From the NCBI GenBank assembly GCA_000827495.1, contig KN817533.1, positions 1 through 64,000 of the forward strand: a DNA stretch of 64,000 nt, given 5' to 3'. This document shows, in pieces, positions 1-9,946 of the stretch. A model generated the notes under the pieces. It searched no databases, had not been told where the DNA came from, and saw nothing but the letters and a program-made list of their open reading frames with translations. Source of the DNA: Hypholoma sublateritium FD-334 SS-4. Taxonomy: Eukaryota > Basidiomycota > Agaricomycetes > Agaricales > Strophariaceae. Each line of letters begins with the position of its first letter. The stretch's first letter is position 1. The position numbers were made by a program, and so were the translations under genes.

Positions 1-473
1 CAAGAAGTATCAGTGGACGTGGTAACACAAGTAGAGGGCCACGGTATAATGTGATGGATATATTTCTCTTGCAGACAGCTCACAAATTCATTTTTTGCAG
101 CTGTTCCACTGGTCATACCTGCCCCTGCTGCAGGTACCAAGAATATCGCCACTGCCAGTGCACCCAGCCGCAGTGGTCTCAAGTTGAAGCGTGTAACGGC
201 GAGCAAATCTGCAAAGTATGTCGCTCGTATCTTGCTTCAATAAAACCTTACTGAATTGCCCCCTAGGAATCTCTTCTACATTGAATACCTCAAAATGAAT
301 ACGATGGTCACACCTGCCACCTTCGAAGAAATATGGGGTGGTCTTTCAAAGGATGAAATAAAGGTAAGTATTGCTCCCCTGAAATCTACGCACAGATACT
401 AATAGCCAGTCAGAAATGGACGGCCCTAGGAAAGGAATCTCGATGTGCCCTGGAGCCCGTGCCGGCCGAGTAA
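1..473 (+). CDS. 3' end of a gene with an HMG-box-like C-terminus (partial)
   Basis: Four exon pieces read through in one frame: 1-43, 101-215, 267-363 and 414-473. Each is bounded by GT...AG introns of 48-57 bases, and the gene stops at TAA 471-473. The predicted tail starts with a basic, Ala/Ser-rich linker (KLKRVTASKSAK). A segment with aromatic and Trp spacing like half of an HMG box follows (NLFYIEYLK, then FEEIWGGLSKDEIKKW and ALGKESR). The 5' part lies outside the window, so domain content and start are unknown. HMG-box is an inference from spacing (W...LS.DE.KKW) and could be wrong; the splice structure is better supported than the family. Confidence 0.5.
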
Positions 474-1073
474 TACCCATGGTATAGCGCTACGAATAGA
501 TATAAATAGATTTGATTAGATATCGAATGGAGTCCACTGGATTTGGCTATCAGCTACACACATCGAAAGGAATGGGCATGAATTGAAATAAATAAGCAGC
601 CAATGGATTGAGAATGAACTTGAATGCCACAAGAAATGGGCCGGAAATTAATGAGTGTATTTGAATACCATTTAAATAAACATAGGCAATTGAAATATTG
701 AAAGCCCGTTCGGCCTGATATGAATAGATTTGGCTGGATTTGAATCGAGCAGGTTCTCACTCTGAACTGCCACTGGAGCTCAATTCGAAATGAACGGACA
801 GGTCACCGGTCGCCCACGATTATCCCTGTTATTCTCAGCACGCCCGGCCAGGAGCTGCGACTCCCGGCGTAAACTATTTGTATCTCATAGTCTGATTCAC
901 TGGACACCAAGCCTTGGAGTCAGAACCACGGTGACTTGACGGTGACGGTATACCGATCCATCGATTGCTCCCTACCATTGCACTGTACTATACTGGATTA
1001 AAACTGGATAAATCTCGCCGTGAACCTCTAAGGCCTTCTGAGTCCACCTCCTCCTTTTCTCTTGTACGCAATA
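474..1073. other. Intergenic, AT-rich, no gene seen
   Basis: Between about 480 and 760 the sequence is rich in loosely repeated GAATG/GATTTG words (for example gatttgattag, aatgaattgaaataaat and ggctggatttgaat), suggesting simple-sequence decay. No ORF with coding character was found. The 3' part should contain the promoter of the gene starting at 1074. Confidence 0.5.
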
Positions 1074-2576
1074 ATGGCGCAGCCAGATACTCCTCCACCT
1101 GGGCTGTCGGCTCCAAATTCCTCGGTCCACGGGGAAAACATTATTCCATCCATGAGTGCATCTGTCACCCCTCACCGCCTCGGAGAACTAGATGGCACCC
1201 CGCCTTTTGAGGGCAACTGGAGCCATGAAGTACTGTTTTCTGGCAGCATATCCGAGTCTGTACCAAGATTACGGACGCCGCTAGGCCAAGGCGCCGCGAA
1301 CTCGACAGATGTCTCCCCACTTCAACCGCAGCCTACACAACCCAGCTCAGAGATCAGAAACACAGCGGCTGTTCTGATGGTCGATCCCCACCAACCACTG
1401 GACCCTACCCTCNTCGTAAATTCTTCTGATATACCTTTCCAATAGTAAACAACTGACCGGCATTATATCTAGATGTCGAATATGGCATACCTCAAGCGGA
1501 CACAAGCAAAGCCTCCAAGAACGGTCTACCATGCTAACCTTTTGTGGCGACGACTTCTCAGTCAGGAACGTGTAACAGGGCTGCAGGCCTACGCGCTGAA
1601 GGCTTGGGAGGCGAAGGCGGCCAGTTTGGACAGCATCGGAGAGGTTCAGAAAGAAAAAGTAGCGGCTGAGCATGCCTTGCAGGTAAAGTTGATATTATAT
1701 TGGATAGCAACATTCACAGTGACATCGAGGCCGTCGCAGGTTAAATTGCTGCAAAACGATATAGCGGCTCAAAAATCCGCGTCGGACGAGGTCTCCAGAA
1801 TTCAACAAGAAAAGAATCAGTCTACCGACTCTACCCTCCGCGAGGTGCGGGCCTTGATGAACCAATTTCAGACAAGGCTCGCCACAGTAGAAACGGAGAA
1901 CAAGGAATTGCATGCGGAAATAGAGGAGATAAACCTCAAGCATGCGGTAGAGCTGACGGAACTGAGGCTTGTCGTTAGCACACTGGAGTTGAAAGTCGAC
2001 GATCTACTGAATTATCAGGAAACTTCAGTAGGCGTCTCCTCTTCATTCCCAGTTTCCATCACTGATGCAAAGCTGTAGGACCCGATCTTTATTATCCGCA
2101 TCCAAATAAGGACGCTCATGGACAGGATTATGGCGCTCCTGTTTGAGATTCTGACGGGCAAAGTAGCCGATGCAAGGGGTAACAATGTGCGGTCTTGGTG
2201 GATATCCGGCCTTAACCCACCCAGCCCAAAGACGACTTCGCAACGGAAAAGCAACCCTGTAATTTTGGACGAGGAAATACTGAACCAACGGCGCTTACAG
2301 CAGTGCATTTCTCTTCTCAAGGCCAAGGGTCTGACAAAAAAGGCCGAGTACGAAGAGCTGATCCAGTCTGGCACCCTTGGTTTTTTGACTCAATCTACCA
2401 TTCAGCTCAGAGTATGGGCTAATACCCATGCTCACAGTATCCCGGTAGACGTGGCCAAATTCCGTGACACCCTGACCAAAGTGAAGGAGGCCAACGACGA
2501 TCTATGCACGGACGACGACTTTTCGTGCATTCACGGCCTCCTAGACTTCGCGGAGGCTTCCAATATCAAGATATAA
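1074..2576 (+). CDS. Hypothetical coiled-coil protein, four exons
   Basis: Exons 1074-1415, 1473-1682, 1740-2027 and 2079-2576 join with all introns in phase 0 (51-57 bases) to give about 445 residues. The ATG at 1074 has a good context (A at -3, G at +4). The N-terminal third is Pro/Ser-rich and probably disordered. Exons 2-3 form a long Glu/Lys/Gln-rich helical region with heptad-like spacing (RIQQEKNQ, TVETENKELHAEIEEINLK), a likely coiled coil. Exon 4 is a more compact region with several Trp and Leu residues. No catalytic motif or known family is recognised. One base (1413) is ambiguous, just before the first donor. Reading through the phase 0 introns adds no convincing coding sequence, so one spliced gene is preferred over two short ones. 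Confidence 0.6.
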
Positions 2577-4360
2577 GAAGCGAATAAACAGCCTTTCTTT
2601 CTCCTTCGGAGTTCTTCCCTCACTGGCACCTCATGTCGTATATTTGACTCATGCTGTGCGCCTCCTACTTTTCCACATTGCTGTTACTACTGTTTTCTGT
2701 TGCTGTTTCATGTTGTCGCTGTTCCATATCTCTACCATATCTTATACTTTTGGCTGTGCCACTGACAAACTTTGTCTTACATCTTTGTATCCAATTTGTA
2801 CCACCTTCTAGTCGCCATCATATTCCAACAATTCTGTTCATTTCTTTGATCGCTATCACTGGGACATTGTTTGGGTATTGTGGTTTACCGGTGATTGAAG
2901 GATGTCGGAGTTATGGGCTGCCTTATACTACCTCATTGTGCCTTGTACATTCTGTTGCCATGCAATGGAGAAGCCTTATTACCTAGTATCAGAATCTTCA
3001 GGAAAGCGACCTTCACTTCTCAAAATCAAGCGTGAGATGAATGATCAATCAACGTTTCAACGCTGATTAGATCAATTTGAACAAGACATTGGACACCGTG
3101 GCTACCTTGAACCCACCCGGTGACCGCGCATTGCCCAAGACCGCGTCATCGGAGCCTGCGTCGGCTGCACCGACATCGCCATTTGGCTTGGTGTCCATCG
3201 GGGTGCGTTCGCTTCCCCTCAGCGTACCGTGGAGCACCTGAACTTCGACTACTTGATCGGCAATTAGCTTTGAAGGGGATGCCCCCCACCAGTGATGTCA
3301 TTTTTTTTTGCTTACCCGCGAAGGGTAGGAAGGCCCCACAAGTATGAAGGTATATAAACGCGACCGTCCTACTCAAACCCTCCTAATTAGAGCCCAAGCT
3401 AATTCCCACTCACAATCATTCCGATTTCCGAGCTCTCTCCGACTTCCACTANGCCCCGCTTGTATACCGCTTCCCGCTTCAAGCCAAGGTGACTACTATT
3501 CAGTATGTCTTATGCAATATTTAGCTGACATCATGCGAACGCGTCTCGAGAGCGATCGAATTGAAGTAGACAGCGCTCACATCGTTCTTCCTTTCGGGTA
3601 GCCCTTTGGGTCTTCCTCAACCCGGCGCTTACAGTGGTGAGATTCCGGCTACCTTCTTGAGAATATGAGTTTTCTTAGACATACGGCGCCCTTATGGTAC
3701 TAGAAAAGGTTTGTATTTACTCCCATTCTGTACCGCAGCATTTTCTGACCCACCGCGTCCCACAGATGAGAGCAGTGGTCAGTACAAGTGCAAACATATG
3801 CAACATACCTTGGCTCACGTCGCTTGTCTCCGCATGCGGATGCGGTGTGCCCCGTAGGCCGCCGTCTGGCTAGCTGAAAGTCGTTTGGTGCGTCCTTAAC
3901 CTCTCCCCTATGCCCGCCGCGTCATTCTACATATCGGATAGGCTCGGCTGTCTCGTGTGCCCAACCGGACGCCTCCTCCCGACATGTGCGTGTCCTGTGC
4001 GTGCCCCTGTGTGACCTCCCACAAACAGACGCACCTGCCTGCCGCCGGTACCTGAAGGTGCCTTTCGAGCCGTGCTACTCGTGGACCCCGACGTTCCTCC
4101 AGTGATGGACCATTTGAAGGCCCGGCTGGCGCGATGGCTCGGGCACATACGGCTTGCAGCACGCTGTACTAGGTGCATTCTTGCCACTCCCTGCATACAT
4201 TGGAGAATTTAGTGGATATCGTACCGGCGGGTTTGGAAGGAAGGGTTGCTCAAGTGGAGGACCACGACGGAAATGATAGCACATTGCCAGCCATTTAGAA
4301 TTTTGTCATTGCGTAGTAGTTGTATGTGCAGCTCATAATACATTAATTTGATTTTCTTTT
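2577..4360. other. Gene-poor stretch, possible old LTR-like promoter
   Basis: The first 400 bases are pyrimidine-rich and look like a 3' untranslated region. At 3351-3357 a TATA-like word (tatataaac) precedes a CT/CA-rich tract without a following gene, and the segment ends near 3632 in ...gcgcttaca. This could be a decayed solo LTR or a silent promoter; no matching second copy or target duplication was found. Short open stretches around 3120-3280 and 3900-4280 have some protein-like composition, but no consistent exon model could be built. Confidence 0.3.
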
Positions 4361-4369
4361 CTTTTCAGA

Positions 4370-5480
4370 GTGACCTGCAGACAATATTATATCTATCGTT
4401 ATTCAATTGCAGTGCATTATAAATGCCTAGAAATCTACTATCTAATAGGCAGTTGATAAGGATACTGTAGCTGCTTTGTCGCCATACGAAGGTGATATAT
4501 ATAGTGTGTACTCCGTAGTACTGCAACGACACTACCATAGGCTCATGTCATTGCATATGATGGCCCCTAAGTCATAATTATCTGCCATTGCAACAGCTGA
4601 TCGATAACCGATGAAAACATAGTAGCGGCCCTGTCGTCGATTCAGAAAGACGGTAATCTAATGGTCTCTTATTTTGTGAATCTCCAAGCCTCCGATATTT
4701 TGTAGATATTTGATGAGAATCCTACGGCGGCTCCAGCATCTTGTAGAGAAAAAACGTCAATTCTATAGTGTAGTAACGGTTCTATCACCAATTCAGGAGG
4801 ACGGTGTGATAATGTGACGTTATCATGACACCCGTCTGAGAGTCTCTTAGTTTGCAATGCAATGTGAGTCTCCGAGCCTCCGATATCTTGTAGATAAAAT
4901 GATCAGAATCCTACAGCGGCTCCACCATCATGCAGAAAGAAAATTAATTCTATGGATCAGTAGCGGTTCTGTCATTGATTCAGGAGGACAGCGTCATAAT
5001 GTCGCATCATTACGACAGCCCATCTGAAAGTCTTAAATTTGCAGTGCAATGCGAGTCTCCAAGCCGCCGATATCCTGTAGATCGTTGATGAGAATCCGAC
5101 AGCGTCTCCGTCGTCATGCGGAAGCCAAAGATCAATTCTATAGTACTGCGACATTATTATAACAAACGCGTGATTTCACGTCTATATTATTAACCCGGCC
5201 TACAGCCATCTACGCATATCTGGTGTTGTGGATTGATCTAAATTCTACAATAACATTGTAAACCTCTGAGAACCTGAGGGCTTGCAGACAATCATTGAGA
5301 ACATGGTAGCTACTCTATCATCATAGGGAAGGAAGATGCCGACTCCATGGCAGTGCTACATCGTTATAACAAACCTCTGAAATCACATCTGGATTATTAG
5401 CTGGGCCTACAACTATCTTCGCATGTCTGGCCTCGTGAACTGGTCTAAAATATGCTTACTTGTTCGTAGCGGCGACAATC
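4370..5480. repeat. Decayed tandem array, unit about 185-235 bases
   Basis: The word run 'gtgagtctccgagcctccgat...tgtagat' recurs at about 4675, 4864 and 5050, a spacing of 189 and 186 bases. Each copy is followed by 'gatgagaatcc.ac.gcggctcc...tcat', then 'gatcaattctatagt' and then 'gacattattata'. Weaker copies lie on both sides: near 4455 (gataaggatactgtagctgctttgtcgcc), and at about 5290-5460, which parallels about 5086-5250 (including 'ttataacaaac...tattag..gggcctaca' and 'cgcatgtctgg'). At least five diverged units are visible. No ORF runs through them. This looks like an old satellite-like tandem duplication rather than a coding repeat. Confidence 0.65.
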
Positions 5481-6429
5481 ATCTGTAATGCATTTCTAGT
5501 GTTCATATTATCAGATAGGAACCTCCCTAATTTCCTGATGTACCGAAAGCACGCCAAATAATGCCCAGGACAGTGAGATGCCTATCAGCTTTATACACAA
5601 CGGTCATGATCTATCGCACTCTAGGTTAACGCTGGCGTACTACTGAACCTGTGCTGTATAATTATGGTTTTAAATGCTTGTAGTTGGAAGGACGGATCGG
5701 ACTCTGCTACTTACATGTCCACATATGCCGAGGACATCACACTGAGTGGGGTAGATTTGGCGGGCAAAATTGATCAAAAGCTACCATTCCTGCGGCGATT
5801 TATACATCTCAAGCTCTGACCTAAAATAAGTGGTTACCACGCAGCTTGAATCAGATCGACGAAGCTGTTCAATCAGGTTTATCCGTACATGTATTTATAT
5901 TTGGACTCGAACAATCCCTCTTGATCCATTTGTGATGCGATGTCAGTCCCAATGTTGTTTCAAGAGTTCTCCACTGATTGTTCGTGTCCGTAACCTTCTC
6001 CGTGCAAGTCTAAGCTCCGCGGTAGTACGTTGTACTATGCTTTCCCTTTTCTGCCTAAGTCTTTAAATTGTAGTTCATACTTCTGAATCTTGCGCCCCAA
6101 GCATCTGCCGTCGTCGCTTCCCAGATTACACCAACTCGAACATGTATGATATACCAGGTATAAAATTCCACCTGGCGATGGTCATTTCCTATAGTTGCAT
6201 TTAGAGAGCAATGTTGATTGATATATCTTATCGCGGCGGAACATGAGCCAACAGGAGCGCCCAAGTTCATTTTTGTGCAACAAGACAGTCAATAGATTGC
6301 AGGGGCGGCCTCTGGATATATGACACGGGTACTTAATATCATTTGAAGTACGCTCAACATTCACCGAGTCAACAGTCTTCTAACACCAGGCCAATTACTT
6401 TGAGACTCGTATATCCGTATTACGCCACC
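5481..6429. other. Intergenic, nothing recognised
   Basis: AT-rich sequence with only short ORFs lacking splice support. It contains the 3' flank of the hydrolase gene that ends at 6430. Confidence 0.4.
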
Positions 6430-7053
6430 CTACCGATCCATGAAAATGCCCGGAACATCCTTCATCTCGAGTAAATGCACGCCCGCCTCCTCCAGCTCCG
6501 CCTCGATTTCTGCTTCAATGAGCGAGGCTGGTGTGATGCCGCCCCCATGCAGCACTTCGATGCGATCATATGTCGCGTGCGCACCACGGATGAGAAGCAC
6601 CTCATTCCCACGTGCGAGTGCGGACGAGCACGTCGCACGGATGCTGAAGTCTGTTTGAAAGCCAGCGACGACGATCTCCGCGGCGGGCGCAACGAGCGCG
6701 CCCAGCGGCGTGCCCGCGAACGCGTTGTTCTTCCGCTTGTCGACGACAACCTCCCCCGCGCGCGGGCGGAAGACGAGCTCCCAGCCGGGCGTATTCGGCG
6801 CGTCTGCGTCCCCGGCGTCGCCGCTGTTGCGCACGTGTACGATGAGCGGCGGTGGGCGCGCCGCGCGGGCGTGCGCGAGAATCTGCGCGAGATTTGCCCG
6901 CACCGGCGCCGCGGCGGGGATGCCGATGGGCGGCTCGGACAGCATGGCGACCTGGACGTCGAGCAAGAACAACACGCGATGGTGGGTGGCGGTGTGATCT
7001 GGGCTGAGCTCATGTTCGGTAGGTTCGATAGGGCCAGCGTCGTGGGCAGTCAT
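6430..7053 (-). CDS. Isochorismatase-family (cysteine hydrolase-like) protein with Ser at the Cys position
   Basis: A single open exon encodes about 207 residues from the ATG at 7053-7051; the upstream in-frame TTG is not used as start. The isochorismatase fold is indicated by FLLDVQ with Asp32, by VVDKRKNNAF with Lys106 spaced correctly before AF, and by GFQTDFSIRATC. Family members cleave amide, ester or enol-ether bonds with an Asp-Lys-Cys triad. Here the residue aligned with the usual catalytic Cys (TD-x-C-V) is Ser137, and the nearby Cys142 sits five residues later. It may be an isochorismatase-type member, some of which also lack the Cys, or a modified hydrolase. A TATA-like word lies upstream on the same strand near 7293 (ctatatacc). 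The gene is GC-rich relative to its flanks. Confidence 0.8.
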   Translation of the reverse strand: MTAHDAGPIEPTEHELSPDHTATHHRVLFLLDVQVAMLSEPPIGIPAAAPVRANLAQILAHARAARPPPLIVHVRNSGDAGDADAPNTPGWELVFRPRAGEVVVDKRKNNAFAGTPLGALVAPAAEIVVAGFQTDFSIRATCSSALARGNEVLLIRGAHATYDRIEVLHGGGITPASLIEAEIEAELEEAGVHLLEMKDVPGIFMDR

Positions 7054-9065
7054 CGGATCTGCGGCGGTGAGGCGGGGCCACAAGGAAACTGGTACGACTT
7101 ACTGAAGCTCAACAATTATCTCTGTCAATCTGTCCTCCTACGATAGCCCCGAGAACGACCGAGTACGCAATGTGGTAGGAGATGCAGAGCAAGGTGAGAG
7201 ACATCAACATGCCACTTGCCTGATGGTGTCGTAATCGGACCCGCGATCGTCCCTTCGCCCAGTCTCCCATCCTCCATCCCGTCATTCAATGGTATATAGA
7301 ACGTCGTAGAACGCTGCAGAAAAAAATCAAGTGGCGGTATTCGACGTCTTCTGGGCATAATCTCCACCTCAGTCATGTTCTTATCGGATGAGGGGTGACG
7401 TCATAATTCTGCGTACATATCGTCGTCATAAACAGGTCACAAACCTTCGTATACTTAGCCTCAGTTGGAGAAGCGGCCGCGCGTGAAATTTCCCAGAGTT
7501 GGGTATCACCTGGACCCGCATCAACCGCTATTCATTTCGCGAATCGTAGCCAGCCTATTTAGAGCAAACGCTATATCCCACTGAAAGGTAAAGTGTCAAC
7601 AGTGGCACACCTTTTCCCCCCCCCACGCTCGCGGCCTTCTCATAGTTTCTCCCTCGGAACAACGACGCCGAGAACGTTCGACTTCGATTTTGGACCTGAT
7701 ACAGTGAGAGAGCATCGGGCAGGTAGATGTACCGTTCCGTGCGTAGAAATATGGGTCGAAATCTTGCTATACTTTCCCCAATTATCAAAACAGGCGAATT
7801 TAGCTCGCGAAGCGTTGGCAGTTGGTTGGCAAGTTCAGAGGCAAGCGCGAGGGGAATCGGCATCCACCGTAATACATAATATATTCCCACGTTATTTGAC
7901 TCTTTTGCTTTCCGTAAAACCCAAGTAAAACCCAACTTCACCGTCCTACTTCAACGTTTCAACGTTCAACTTGGTCCAGCCTCACACTCTTACAGTGCGA
8001 CAACGAATCTTATTCTGGCAGAGCGCGCGGTACAAGCGTGACGCCAGAAGGTGGTGTAGCAGGCGTGATTGACCGGCATCCTCCTGACCTCTCACCACGC
8101 CGGACGGTCCAAACTTCTGTAGTGCTCGCAGTGCCGCCGAAGCACCAGATGGGTTTGTTCATCTGCACAGGTGTGAAGGCTGTATTCTAGTTGTACTAAT
8201 TTCTAGGAAAACTACAGACTGCGTACAACCAGAAATCTCAACATTACGGACGGTCCAGAAACACGCCAACCTTCTCGCTCACCTATAGCCCGCCGCTTGT
8301 GTCGTCTCCAGACCATTCGCCTCCTGCCGTTCGCGACGACGAAAATTCTTTCCGTCGTCACTCAAGCTCCTAGCCCGTTTCCGCCCGCGGCTTGTGTTGA
8401 CCTCGCCACTCCACTTGCGCCATACGCCACCACTTGCCACCCGCTCGCCCGCTGCAGTTTGCTTCGATAAAATCCACCAGCTCATGCACCTGACCCGCTT
8501 TCTCGTTCTTCTCGACCACCGATGGCGTCGGCTAAGACTCTTCCAGTCGGCTGAGTCCCCGCTCGCCCGCTGTGCTAGTGTCTGGTGTCGCGTCGGCCCG
8601 CATGCGCTAGTAGAACCTACCTAAACAGCCTCCTATCGCTTCTCGCCCGTCGCTTGCGTCAATTTCGCCAGTCCGTTCGCTACTTCTCGCCTACTATCCA
8701 CGTATACCTCTCCATTCCGCTAGCTCCCCTGCTTCTTGCGTTGATAAAGTCCCGCCATTCAGTTCTCTCGTTCAAACCACGCGTAAACCTGACACACTCG
8801 CCAGCCTTTTCTTTCTTGCTTTTCACCTCCTGAACGCGTAGACCTTCTTGATCTGCTTGCTTCCCACCGTAGTCTTGCTGCCTGCTCTCGCCTCCTACAT
8901 CTTGCCTTCTGTCTGGGCTTGGTGTTTCCATTCTGGAAAGATAGGCATGTGTTGTTACATAAACCTCGACTAATCTTTCTATTTTGTCTCGTCCGTGGAT
9001 TACCACTGCCATCTTGTCTCTATTCTACAATGAACGCGTGACATCCTGCTCAATCTACTTGTGCC
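7054..9065. other. Intergenic with pyrimidine-rich tract
   Basis: No gene is supported. From about 8270 to 9060 the + strand is strongly C/T-rich with repeated gctcgcc/cgcttcttgc words, typical of an expressed fungal promoter or 5' untranslated region leading to the ATG at 9066. A TATA-like element near 7293 probably serves the hydrolase on the minus strand. Confidence 0.4.
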
Positions 9066-9529
9066 ATGGATCACTTGTGCCCGTTTGAGCCTGATTGTTC
9101 CTTTGTATCTCGGTACGTCGCACACTCCTCATGTTTTTTGGGTGTTCCTCGCTCGCTCCGAGCGTCGACTATGCTCCTAGCTCTTGGGAATCGCGCTTAC
9201 TTGGAATCCTCTGCAGACCCGGCCTGGAGATTTTGCGTTTGGACCCATGCTGGGTTCAGCCCGGATCTCCCGCTCACTGTGTCAAATCACAGTGGTGGAT
9301 GTCACCTGAGCCTGCACCTGATAGTTCATGTCTTGTGACACACATACCAGCTTGGTTTGAACCTACTACATGGACTAGACCCAATCGACAACCTGCCTGT
9401 GCTTTAAGGACTCATCGACGACTTCTCAGATTGTCACCAAAATTCCTCGTCTACCACGACGATCCACGAATGAAACCCCAATGGGCCCCTGAAGTTTTGA
9501 AGCTTGACATCGTAGACCTGAGGCCTTGA
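9066..9529 (+). CDS. Small hypothetical protein, two exons
   Basis: Exon 9066-9112 (starting MDHLCPFEPDCSF) joins exon 9181-9529 over a 68-base intron with gtacgt donor and ctcctag acceptor, giving about 131 residues ending in DIVDLRP. The product is rich in Trp, Pro and Cys; no family is recognised. A long pyrimidine-rich leader in front supports transcription. The second exon has stops in the other frames and a protein-like composition, but without homology this remains tentative. Confidence 0.4.
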
Positions 9530-9946
9530 ATATATCTTCCTGGCCAGTGTCTCAGCTATTGGCCTCTCTCCCTCTCCCTCGTTGCCACTAGGGACTCCCT
9601 TTTTGTTTACAATCTACGTCACCACCAATCGTAAGCCTGCTAGCCGGACTCGGAAATATGTAATTGGGCCGGTACTCTTCTCTGTATCTTTTCGCGGCGT
9701 CCACTGATTCTCTGGTCTCCGAAGACTTGTGGCTGTTGATTGCACTGAATACACTAATATCCGATCCAGCAAAGCCGTGCTTCTGCATTAACAACTGTAC
9801 GCCGTCGCGCATATAACTTCCCCACATACAGAAACAAGGGCAGGTTGCTATCCCGCAGAGCCATTTTCTATTTTACACCGTGACGTTATCAAGAAAATCG
9901 AGATATATGTTGGTACATGGGTTCTGACGCTTCGCTCGCTATATTC
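9530..9946. other. Intergenic between hypothetical gene and pseudogene
   Basis: No supported gene. It holds the 3' ends of the flanking convergent units. Confidence 0.4.

Noticed and set aside
2651..2986. 111-codon hydrophobic ORF after the coiled-coil gene
   Set aside because: Composition is that of a T/C-rich 3' untranslated region; no homology-like pattern or splice signals.
3340..3640. Possible solo LTR (TATA word, pyrimidine tract, ending gcgcttaca)
   Set aside because: No matching copy, no target duplication and no clear left boundary in this window; kept only as a note.
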